Positions 1 through 5,548 of a stretch of DNA of 14,772 bases are shown piece after piece. The DNA is from Pseudomonadota bacterium (GTDB lineage: Bacteria; Pseudomonadota; Alphaproteobacteria; Rhizobiales; Xanthobacteraceae). The DNA lies in assembly GCA_023433965.1 (NCBI GenBank), contig JAEYTQ010000117.1, positions 1 to 14,772 on the forward strand. The letters are read 5' to 3'. Numbering within the stretch: position 1 is the stretch's first letter; every line of letters begins with the position of its first letter. Under the pieces are notes generated by a model. That model was not told the origin of the DNA. It made no database searches and saw only the letters and a program-made list of their open reading frames with translations. A program made the translations under genes and the position numbers.

Positions 1-40
1 AGAGCGAGCGGGCCCGTCGGCCGATCGCCGGCCAGCAGCA

Positions 41-1405
41 TCATGAACAGCCGCACCCCGAAGCGCCGGCCTTCTTCGCGGTTTCATCGGCCGCGCAACA
101 GGCCGAGACGTCTTCCGTCGCGGGGCCGCCGCAACAGCCGGAGGCGCCGGCTGACTCGACGCCGGCTCGCGTGCAGACGCCGGTCTCCGGCAACACGAGC
201 TCGACCCGCGCCGCCGCCTCCTTGTCGCCCGCGATGTCCGCGACGATCGAGCGGACCTGCTCGTAGCCGGTCATCATCAGGAAGGTCGGCGCCCGGCCGT
301 AGGATTTCATGCCGGCGAGGTAGAAGCCGGGCTCGTCATGCGCGAGTTCGCGCGCGCCGTGAGGCCGCACCGTGCCGCAGCTGTGCTCGTTGGGATCGAT
401 CAGCGGCGCAAGCGCGACGGGCGCCTCGATCGCCGGGTCGAGCCGAAGCCGCAGCTCGGACAGGAACGAGAGATCGGGACGGAAGCCGGTCGACACCACC
501 AGCTCGTCCGCGACCACGCTGCGCGCACCGCAGCAGGCACCTGCCGAAATCCTGAGACGGCCTTCGAAGTCCGAAACATGGGTGACACCAAAATCGGTCT
601 CGACTCGAATCCTTCCGGCAGCCACGAGCGCGGCGAAGGTCGAGCCGAGCTCGCCGCGTGCGGCAAGCTTGTCGTTGCTGCCGCCGCCGAAGGCCTTTGC
701 AGGATCGCCGCCGCGCAACAGCCAGACGGGCTGCGTGCCGGGCACCTCCTCGGCGAGCCGTACGAGATCGATCAGCGTGCCCAGTGCGGAATGGCCGGCA
801 CCGAGCACGGCCACGGTCTTGCCGGCATATCTGCCACGACCCGTGCCCCGCACATCCGGCATGCCATAGGCGATGCGATCCGCGCGCTTGCGCTCGCCGA
901 TCGCAGGCAGACCGTTGCTGCCGGCCGGATTGGGCGAAAACCATGTGCCTGACACGTCGATGACGGCGTCGGCGCGCAGCACCTCGGGGCCCCTGCCGTT
1001 CTGATAGCGGAGTTCGAAAGGCGCCTGCTCGCGCCCCTTGGTCTTCGCCTTGTCGAAGCCGGTGCGGCTGATCGCCGTGACGCGGCTCGACGTCCGGATC
1101 GTCTCGCGCAGCTTCGTTCGCGTTGCCAGCGGCGCGAGATAGCCCTCGATCAGCTCGCCGCCGGTCGGATAGGAGCTCGGGTCCGGCGAATTCCAGCCCG
1201 TCGGCGCGAGCAGTCGCGCCGCAGCCTTGTCGACGTTGTATTCCCACGGCGAGAAGAGCTGCACGTGCTGCCATTGCCGCATGGCGTGCCCGGCCTCGTG
1301 GCCTGCTTCGAGCACAATCGGGGCCATGCCGCGTTCGAGGACATGCGCAGCGGCGGCAAGACCGACCGGTCCCGCTCCGATGATGGCTACCGTCTTCCTG
1401 TCCAT
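41..1405 (-). CDS. FAD/NAD(P)-binding flavoprotein monooxygenase-like protein of the ars locus, with Cys-rich C-terminal tail
   Basis: This 454-residue protein has two dinucleotide-binding Rossmann motifs. The FAD motif is at residues 8-16 (IIGAGPVGL) and the NAD(P) motif is at about 199-208 (AVLGAGHSAL). The ATG-type FSTGF-like segment VVSTGFRPD lies at 303-311. This order resembles flavin-containing monooxygenases and the ArsO-type flavoproteins often found in ars operons. The last 45 residues form a separate tail with Cys411, Cys424/425, Cys436/437, Cys451 and Cys453, and Cys291/292 form another pair in the body. The gene starts 48 bp downstream of a minus-strand arsR and an operator-like palindrome lies in that gap, so the two are probably co-transcribed and arsenic-induced. 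The substrate cannot be read from sequence. By analogy with ArsO/ArsV-like enzymes it could be a trivalent arsenical. The tail may bind As(III). The family is secure and the exact reaction is inference. Confidence 0.85.
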   Translation of the reverse strand: MDRKTVAIIGAGPVGLAAAAHVLERGMAPIVLEAGHEAGHAMRQWQHVQLFSPWEYNVDKAAARLLAPTGWNSPDPSSYPTGGELIEGYLAPLATRTKLRETIRTSSRVTAISRTGFDKAKTKGREQAPFELRYQNGRGPEVLRADAVIDVSGTWFSPNPAGSNGLPAIGERKRADRIAYGMPDVRGTGRGRYAGKTVAVLGAGHSALGTLIDLVRLAEEVPGTQPVWLLRGGDPAKAFGGGSNDKLAARGELGSTFAALVAAGRIRVETDFGVTHVSDFEGRLRISAGACCGARSVVADELVVSTGFRPDLSFLSELRLRLDPAIEAPVALAPLIDPNEHSCGTVRPHGARELAHDEPGFYLAGMKSYGRAPTFLMMTGYEQVRSIVADIAGDKEAAARVELVLPETGVCTRAGVESAGASGCCGGPATEDVSACCAADETAKKAGASGCGCS

Positions 1406-1420
1406 GTCAATTCTCCGATC

Positions 1421-1440
1421 ATTCTAGAATTATCGAATAA
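1421..1440. promoter_or_regulatory. Candidate ArsR operator, type A, between arsR and the flavoprotein gene
   Basis: An AT-rich island in GC-rich DNA contains the perfect 10-bp palindrome ATTCTAGAAT followed by TATCGAATAA. It matches the site at 1815-1833 at 15 of 19 positions (shared TTCTAGAAT, then two bases, then TCGAA). It sits 16 bp upstream of the flavoprotein start. It could be a second operator letting the minus-strand ArsR control the flavoprotein gene separately. The similarity is seen directly and the binding is inferred. Confidence 0.5.
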
Positions 1441-1453
1441 GCAGCGAAACGAA

Positions 1454-1771
1454 TTAGGCTGCCGTTTGGGCATCCTTGCATCCAGCCTCTTCCGCACAGC
1501 ACTCCGCGACCAGAAAATCGACCAGTCCCCGCATGGCGTCGAAATTGGCGCGGCAGATCAGGGTCGTCGATTCCCTAACCTGGCTGACCAGTCCAACCGA
1601 GACCAGGGTCTTGATGTGGTGCGACAGCGTCGAGGCGGGAATCTTCAGCTTGTCCTGCAAGCGGCCGACCGGCAGGCCCGCATGCCCGGCACGAACCAGC
1701 GCGCGATAGATCTGCAGGCGGGTCCGATTGCCAAGGGCTTCCAGGCGTGCTGCTGCGTCGTCGATCTTCAT
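1454..1771 (-). CDS. arsR: ArsR/SmtB-family arsenic-responsive repressor (left arm)
   Basis: This 105-residue winged-helix repressor is counted from the ATG at 1771 (MKIDDAAARLEALGN). The DNA-recognition helix lies around PASTLSHHIKTL. The C-terminus carries Cys-Cys-x5-Cys (ECCAEEAGC), the spacing used by the three-coordinate arsenite site of AfArsR-type repressors. An upstream Cys in LICRAN lies 18 residues before the first of these, the spacing of the two-cysteine methylarsenite site described for SpArsR. A TTG codon at 1807 would add 12 residues. I prefer the ATG because the TTG lies only 4 bp from the operator palindrome at 1812-1833, leaving no room for a ribosome-binding site. The gene is divergent from a second arsR and upstream of the flavoprotein gene. 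It probably represses the left arm, and the inducer could be As(III) or methylated As(III). Confidence 0.9.
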   Translation of the reverse strand: MKIDDAAARLEALGNRTRLQIYRALVRAGHAGLPVGRLQDKLKIPASTLSHHIKTLVSVGLVSQVRESTTLICRANFDAMRGLVDFLVAECCAEEAGCKDAQTAA

Positions 1772-1811
1772 GAACGCGACGGTGCGCCCGCCGCCATCGA
1801 TTGTCAAACGC

Positions 1812-1833
1812 TATTTCTAGAATATTCGAAATA
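1812..1833. promoter_or_regulatory. Candidate ArsR operator, type A, upstream of minus-strand arsR
   Basis: This is a 22-bp imperfect palindrome bounded by TATTTC and GAAATA, with the nested palindromes TTCTAGAA and TTCGAA. It lies 40 bp upstream of the preferred ATG of the minus-strand arsR, in the 123-bp gap between the two arsR genes. It resembles the site at 1421-1440, so both are probably bound by the same regulator. On the minus strand a TATTCT hexamer inside it could serve as a -10 element, so binding would block transcription. Confidence 0.55.
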
Positions 1834-1858
1834 TGTGATCACAGGTCCGGGATTCAGG

Positions 1859-1887
1859 TTGACGCAACCCCGACAATTCCGTAAATC
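1859..1887 (+). promoter_or_regulatory. Sigma70-type promoter of plus-strand arsR operon, apparently leaderless
   Basis: TTGACG at 1859-1864 matches five of six bases of the -35 consensus. It is followed by exactly 17 bp and then TAAATC at 1882-1887 as a weaker -10 element. The predicted transcription start (about 1894-1895) coincides with the arsR ATG at 1895, and no Shine-Dalgarno sequence precedes that ATG. A leaderless mRNA is therefore likely. Confidence 0.5.
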
Positions 1888-1900
1888 TGGATATATGGAA
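1877..1900. promoter_or_regulatory. Candidate ArsR operator, type B, over the -10 and start codon of plus-strand arsR
   Basis: This is a 24-bp imperfect palindrome bounded by TTCC and GGAA, with inner matched blocks TA...TA and ATC...GAT; 9 of 12 base pairs match. It covers the proposed -10 element and the ATG at 1895. It shares no obvious core with the type A sites at 1421 and 1812, so it is a candidate autoregulatory operator for the plus-strand ArsR. The symmetry is seen directly and the function is inferred. Confidence 0.45.
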
Positions 1901-2257
1901 ACCGAAGAAGCCGTCCTCGCGCTTGCTGCGCTGTCTCAACCGACCCGTCTGGAGGCGTTCCGGGCTCTGGTCCGACACGAGCCCGCCGGTCTCGCGGCCG
2001 GCGATCTCGCGCGCCTGCTGGAGGTGCCTCAGAACACGCTCTCGGCGCATCTGTCGATCCTGAGCCGCGCGCGCCTCGTTTCTTCCACGCGGCACAGCCG
2101 ATCGATCGTCTATCGCGCCAACCTCGGCGAATTTCGCGACGTCGCGCTCTTCATGCTGCGCGATTGCTGCGGCGGACGGCCGGAGGTTTGCGAACCCGTC
2201 GTCGAGAGCCTGCAATCGTGCTGCGCTCCCAAGCGAAAGGAGAAGGCCCGTGCCTGA
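1895..2257 (+). CDS. arsR: ArsR/SmtB-family arsenic-responsive repressor (right arm)
   Basis: This 120-residue winged-helix repressor starts at METEEAVLALAALSQPTR, the typical first helix of the family, with the recognition helix near NTLSAHLSIL (48-57). Cys91-Cys92 followed by Cys99 gives a CC-x6-C cluster close to the AfArsR-type As(III) site, and an extra Cys109-Cys110 pair lies near the lysine-rich C-terminus. An open frame extends far upstream, but it runs antisense through the other arsR and the flavoprotein gene, so the ATG at 1895 is chosen. The gene heads a plus-strand operon. Its stop overlaps the next start by 8 nt (GTGCCTGA), implying translational coupling with the arsenate reductase. 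It probably represses its own operon and is released by arsenite. Confidence 0.92.
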   Translation: METEEAVLALAALSQPTRLEAFRALVRHEPAGLAAGDLARLLEVPQNTLSAHLSILSRARLVSSTRHSRSIVYRANLGEFRDVALFMLRDCCGGRPEVCEPVVESLQSCCAPKRKEKARA

Positions 2258-2777
2258 TCGCATCTATAATGTGCTGTTCCTTTGCACGGGCAATTCGGCC
2301 CGCTCCGTGCTCGCCGAATCGATCCTTCGCAAGGACGGTGGCGGACGCTTTCGGTCCTTCTCTGCAGGAAGCACGCCGAAAGGCGCCGTGCATCCGCTGG
2401 CGCTGCGGACGCTCGAGAGCATGGACTATCCGACCGCCGGGATGCGATCGAAGAGCTGGCTGGAATTCGCCGCCGCCGATGCACCGGTGATGGATTTCGT
2501 TTTTACCGTCTGCGACAACGCAGCCGGAGAGGCTTGTCCCGTCTGGCCGGGTCAACCGACGACGGCGCATTGGGGCATCGAAGATCCTGCGGCCGTCGAA
2601 GGTACCGAGATTGAAAAGCTTGCGGCCTTCTCGACGGCCTTCCGCTACTTGAAGAACCGCATCGGCGCGTTCGTGAACCTGCCGCTTAGCGGCATCGACC
2701 GGCTTTCGCTGGGGACGAAGCTTAGGGAAATCGGCCGCTCCGAAGGCGCGACGTCCGGCAACAGCGACGTGGCGTGA
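2250..2777 (+). CDS. arsC: Thioredoxin-type arsenate reductase (low-molecular-weight phosphatase fold)
   Basis: This 175-residue cytoplasmic protein reduces arsenate to arsenite. The LMW-phosphatase P-loop CTGNSARS spans residues 12-19 (nucleophile Cys12, Arg18). The redox pair Cys88 and Cys96 lies in the flexible loop VCDNAAGEACPVWPG, and Asp112 in the GIEDPA segment is the likely general acid. B. subtilis/S. aureus-type ArsC uses a triple-cysteine relay with a Cys pair about seven apart, and here the spacing is eight. The length is somewhat above the roughly 130-140 residues of those enzymes, mostly because of an extended C-terminus. The start is a GTG with a strong Shine-Dalgarno (AAAGGAG, 6 nt spacing) overlapping the arsR stop. 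The next gene, the ACR3 pump, begins at or just after this gene's stop, so reduction and export are coupled genetically. Confidence 0.93.
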   Translation: MPDRIYNVLFLCTGNSARSVLAESILRKDGGGRFRSFSAGSTPKGAVHPLALRTLESMDYPTAGMRSKSWLEFAAADAPVMDFVFTVCDNAAGEACPVWPGQPTTAHWGIEDPAAVEGTEIEKLAAFSTAFRYLKNRIGAFVNLPLSGIDRLSLGTKLREIGRSEGATSGNSDVA

Positions 2778-2779
2778 CG

Positions 2780-3835
2780 ATGAGCATCTTCGAACGCTAC
2801 CTCACTTTGTGGGTTGCTCTTTGCATCGTGGTCGGGGTGGCACTCGGCCACGTCATGCCCGGCTTCTTCGGCGCGGTTGCGGCCGCTGAGCTCGCCAAGG
2901 TCAACCTGCCGGTCGCGGTGCTGATTTGGCTCATGATTGTGCCGATGTTGCTGAAGATTGACTTCGGCTCACTCGGCCAGGTGCGGGAGCATTGGCGCGG
3001 AGTCGGCGTCACCCTCTTCATCAATTGGGCCGTGAAGCCGTTCTCGATGGCGCTGCTCGGCTCCTTCTTCATCGGTCACGTCTTCGCACCGTGGCTGCCG
3101 TCCGGCCAGATCCCGTCCTACATCGCCGGCTTGATCCTGCTTGCGGCTGCACCGTGCACGGCGATGGTGTTCGTCTGGTCGAATTTGTGCGAAGGCGAGC
3201 CCCACTACACTCTGAGCCAGGTCGCACTCAACGACGTGATCATGGTTTTCCTGTTTGCGCCGCTCGTGGGGTTGCTGCTCGGAGTGGCCTCGATCAGCGT
3301 GCCCTGGGACACGCTGCTGTTGTCCGTCCTGCTATATATCGTGGTGCCCGTGGTCGTCGCTCAGCTGTGGCGCAAGATGCTGCTGCGCGGAGGCGGCGAC
3401 AGCTTCAACCGCGTCATGCGAATGCTGCAGCCTGTCTCGCTCGTCGCGCTCCTTGCGACATTGGTGCTGCTCTTCGGCTTCCAGGGAGAGCAGATCGTAA
3501 GGCAGCCCGGCGTCATCGCGATCCTCGCCGTCCCGATTCTCGTGCAGGTCTATCTCAATGCAGGCCTGGCCTATTGGCTGAGCCGACGGTTCGGTGTGGC
3601 CTGGTGCGTCGCGGCTCCAGCGGCCCTCATCGGCGCCAGCAACTTCTTCGAGCTGGCGGTCGCGGCCGCGATCAGCCTGTTCGGCTTGGAGTCCGGCGCG
3701 GCGCTGGCGACCGTCGTCGGCGTCCTCGTCGAGGTGCCTGTCATGCTATCCGTTGTCCGCATCGTCAAGGCCACGCGGGGCTGGTACGAAGCGGGAGCGG
3801 GCAAGGTCCAGACGGCTGCCGAGGCCCGACATTAA
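2780..3835 (+). CDS. acr3: ACR3-family arsenite efflux permease
   Basis: This is a roughly 350-residue inner-membrane protein with about ten hydrophobic segments. The ACR3 signature cysteine lies in LLAAAPCTAMVFVWSN (about residue 126) and the conserved acidic residue in the discontinuous helix lies in NFFELAVAA (Glu at about 291). Both are required for As(OH)3 transport in characterised ACR3 proteins. It extrudes arsenite made by the flanking reductases, using the proton motive force. I start at the ATG (MSIFERYL), two bases after the arsC stop. A GTG at 2774 would add two residues and give a 4-base GTGA overlap. Either way translation is coupled to arsC. It is not an ArsB-type pump and no arsA ATPase is present. 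Confidence 0.95.
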   Translation: MSIFERYLTLWVALCIVVGVALGHVMPGFFGAVAAAELAKVNLPVAVLIWLMIVPMLLKIDFGSLGQVREHWRGVGVTLFINWAVKPFSMALLGSFFIGHVFAPWLPSGQIPSYIAGLILLAAAPCTAMVFVWSNLCEGEPHYTLSQVALNDVIMVFLFAPLVGLLLGVASISVPWDTLLLSVLLYIVVPVVVAQLWRKMLLRGGGDSFNRVMRMLQPVSLVALLATLVLLFGFQGEQIVRQPGVIAILAVPILVQVYLNAGLAYWLSRRFGVAWCVAAPAALIGASNFFELAVAAAISLFGLESGAALATVVGVLVEVPVMLSVVRIVKATRGWYEAGAGKVQTAAEARH

Positions 3836-3896
3836 CTGAAACTGATCATACGGCGGCCGCGATGGATGCCGGTCCGCCGGTCACGGAAACATCCCG

Positions 3897-4298
3897 ATGA
3901 GCGTCACGATCTATCACAACCCGGCCTGCGGCACGTCCCGCAATACCCTCGCAATGATTCGGCAAAGCGGTGTCGAGCCTATCGTCATCGAGTATCTCAA
4001 GACGCCGCCGTCCCGCGAGCGGCTGGTCGAGCTCATCAAGGCCATGGGGATCTCCGCTCGCGCGCTGCTGCGGGAGAAGGGAACGCCCTATCGCGAGCTC
4101 GGCCTCGACGATCCGAAATGGTCCGATGACGAGCTGATCGACCAGATGCTCGCGCATCCCATTCTGATCAACCGTCCGATCGTGGTGACGCCCAAGGGCG
4201 CGCGCTTGTGCCGGCCCTCGGAAGCGGTCATCGATCTCCTGGATCGCGCTGTCGGCCGCTTCGTGAAGGAAGACGGCGAAGTGGTGGAAGGGCGATAG
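3897..4298 (+). CDS. arsC: Glutaredoxin-type arsenate reductase (ArsC/Spx fold)
   Basis: This 133-residue protein is unrelated in fold to the arsenate reductase at 2250. It carries the plasmid R773 ArsC residues at nearly the same positions: Cys11 in NPACGTSRN, and Arg59, Arg93 and Arg106, matching Cys12, Arg60, Arg94 and Arg107. The length is typical. The enzyme forms a Cys-arsenate adduct resolved by glutathione and glutaredoxin. A GGAAA motif about 8 nt before the ATG is a plausible ribosome-binding site. It lies 61 bp after acr3 on the same strand with no visible terminator, so it is probably the last gene of the right arm. Having both reductase types in one operon lets the cell draw on either thioredoxin or glutaredoxin. 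Annotation as YfgD-like is possible, but the full arginine set favours real arsenate reductase activity. Confidence 0.92.
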   Translation: MSVTIYHNPACGTSRNTLAMIRQSGVEPIVIEYLKTPPSRERLVELIKAMGISARALLREKGTPYRELGLDDPKWSDDELIDQMLAHPILINRPIVVTPKGARLCRPSEAVIDLLDRAVGRFVKEDGEVVEGR

Positions 4299-4326
4299 AT
4301 CTGCACGCGCGACGGATCGCTGACGG

Positions 4327-5088
4327 CTAGCCCTTCGAGACGACCGCACGCCCGTAAGGCGGTTGCGCCTGGACCGGCGGGTTGGCCGTCTGCGCGGCGA
4401 GCTCGCCGATCAGTCGGTCGGCATCGGCGGCCATGCCGTCTGGCGCCTGGACCACCAGGCGCTCCAGCGCCCAGCGATAGGACGAGATGCGCTGCTCCAG
4501 GCATTGCTGCACCCACTGGATGATCAGCGAGTTCTCCTGCATCCGCGCGACCGCGTCGTCCCTCTCCCGCGGCGAGAGCGCGGAGACGCGCGCCATGCTG
4601 GCATCGCGCTTCCGGTCGAGATCGATGACGCGGATCGCCGAAGCGAAGAACGGCTCGAAGCGGGTGATGTCGTTGCGCACGTCCTCGATCAGCTGCGCAT
4701 AGCGCGAGGAATGCGAGCGGTGCGGCTCGTCGATCAGCGTGCGGCCGTACATCGTGCGGTCGAACACGACCTTCTGCCGCCACGGCGAGGGCAACGCCTT
4801 GTAGTCGCCGAACACGCTCTTCCATGCGGGGCGCGACAACGGCGGCTCAATCATGGGATAGGCGAGGTCGCGAAGCTGTCGCTCTTCGTCGGTGAGCTGG
4901 AATTGCGAGGGCTTCAAACCGACGCTCGAGGTGACCTCCGCACCCAGCCAGCGATGCATGTCGTCGCTGCGCATGCTCTCGCGGGTGCGGCCGAAATCGC
5001 CGCCGCTGCATGCGCAGAGCGTCGCGCCAACGAGCGCGAGCAGGACGGCCGTCACAAGGGGCCGGATCTGGCGGATGGAGTCCGGCAT
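4327..5088 (-). CDS. Conserved hypothetical lipoprotein
   Basis: This protein has 253 residues from the ATG at 5088 (MPDSIRQIRP). A short basic N-region and hydrophobic core lead to a lipobox, Leu24-Cys25-Ala26-Cys27, predicting lipidation at Cys27 and export. The mature part is hydrophilic, rich in Arg and Glu, and probably mostly helical, with a Trp-containing QWVQQCLEQR segment. I recognise no enzymatic domain. A longer frame to 5181 would bury the signal peptide and is rejected. The ATG lies 17 bp after the stop of the small protein gene at 5105-5293, so the two are probably co-transcribed. The 3' end converges on the ars operon 28 bp away, which marks the boundary between the arsenic island and the neighbouring genes. 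Function unknown. Confidence 0.75.
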   Translation of the reverse strand: MPDSIRQIRPLVTAVLLALVGATLCACSGGDFGRTRESMRSDDMHRWLGAEVTSSVGLKPSQFQLTDEERQLRDLAYPMIEPPLSRPAWKSVFGDYKALPSPWRQKVVFDRTMYGRTLIDEPHRSHSSRYAQLIEDVRNDITRFEPFFASAIRVIDLDRKRDASMARVSALSPRERDDAVARMQENSLIIQWVQQCLEQRISSYRWALERLVVQAPDGMAADADRLIGELAAQTANPPVQAQPPYGRAVVSKG

Positions 5089-5104
5089 TGCGCGATGCCG
5101 GAAA

Positions 5105-5293
5105 TCAGCGGCGGCGACGACGGCGCCCCGGCGCTGTGCCCTGCTCCGGCCCGCGATCGCCGCTGGTTTCGTCCGCCTCACGCTCGATGCGAATCACGGG
5201 AAGAATCAGGATCGTTCCCATGTCCGCGCGTGGAACGACATCCCCCGACGAGCCCACCCGGCGACCGGCCGGAAATTCGATGATGGTCCCCAT
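5105..5293 (-). CDS. Small arginine-tailed hypothetical protein with duplicated MGTI motif
   Basis: This 62-residue ORF starts MGTIIEFPAG and ends in six consecutive arginines just before the stop. The motif R-A-D-M-G-T-I occurs twice: the first Met-Gly-Thr-Ile is the N-terminus itself and the second is at residues 25-28 (MGTILILPVIR). It is preceded by a Shine-Dalgarno-like GAGAG about 6-9 nt upstream. The frame is open far upstream, but that part is antisense to the DUF2336 gene and is discarded. It lies 16 bp before the lipoprotein ATG on the same strand. I recall similar small proteins in Bradyrhizobium, but this rests on memory. The basic tail suggests nucleic-acid or envelope binding, and no function can be assigned. 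Confidence 0.5.
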   Translation of the reverse strand: MGTIIEFPAGRRVGSSGDVVPRADMGTILILPVIRIEREADETSGDRGPEQGTAPGRRRRRR

Positions 5294-5363
5294 GTCAGCT
5301 CTCTCGATTGCCGCGCGACCGAACGCGCCCCTGCAACATGGATTCATTAAGATCAGTTCATGG

Positions 5364-5378
5364 TTAACGGGGTGTAAA
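5364..5378. promoter_or_regulatory. Degenerate CtrA-like box
   Basis: TTAA, seven bases and TAAA (followed by C) differ from the CtrA consensus TTAA-N7-TTAAC at one position. The box lies about 70 bp upstream of the small-protein ATG at 5293 and shares the divergent intergenic region with a perfect box at 5479. It is plausible mainly because of that neighbour. Confidence 0.3.
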
Positions 5379-5478
5379 CGAGGCACTGGAACCGTAACCG
5401 CACGGACCCCGCCGCGCCGTCCCGTCGCGGCACGACAACGCCTCGAATTGCACGCCCGGGCTTCACGGCTCGTTTTCC

Positions 5479-5493
5479 TTAACGAGGCTTTAA
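5479..5493. promoter_or_regulatory. CtrA-like binding box upstream of DUF2336 gene
   Basis: TTAACGAGGCTTTAA is a perfect TTAA-N7-TTAA, the consensus of the alphaproteobacterial cell-cycle regulator CtrA. It sits in an AT-rich patch 56 bp upstream of the DUF2336 ATG, a position suited to transcriptional control. The match is seen and binding is inferred. Confidence 0.45.
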
Positions 5494-5548
5494 AAGAAGC
5501 TGCGCTAGGTTCACCAGCAAGTCTCTTTCCCGAGTTGCGTACGCCTCC

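Noticed and set aside
336..1274. 312-codon minus-strand frame overlapping the flavoprotein
   Set aside because: It is a shadow frame, Arg/Ala-rich with no domain, while the overlapping frame encodes a clear two-Rossmann flavoprotein.
1772..1807. TTG start for the minus-strand ArsR
   Set aside because: It adds 12 residues not typical of the family and would put the start codon 4 bp from the operator palindrome with no room for a ribosome-binding site.
1802..1807. Perfect minus-strand TTGACA as a -35 element for arsR
   Set aside because: The DNA 16-18 bp downstream is GC-rich with no -10-like hexamer, so it is probably chance.
1265..1894. N-terminal extension of the plus-strand ArsR
   Set aside because: It would run antisense through the flavoprotein and minus-strand arsR genes. 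The family's normal N-terminus is at 1895.
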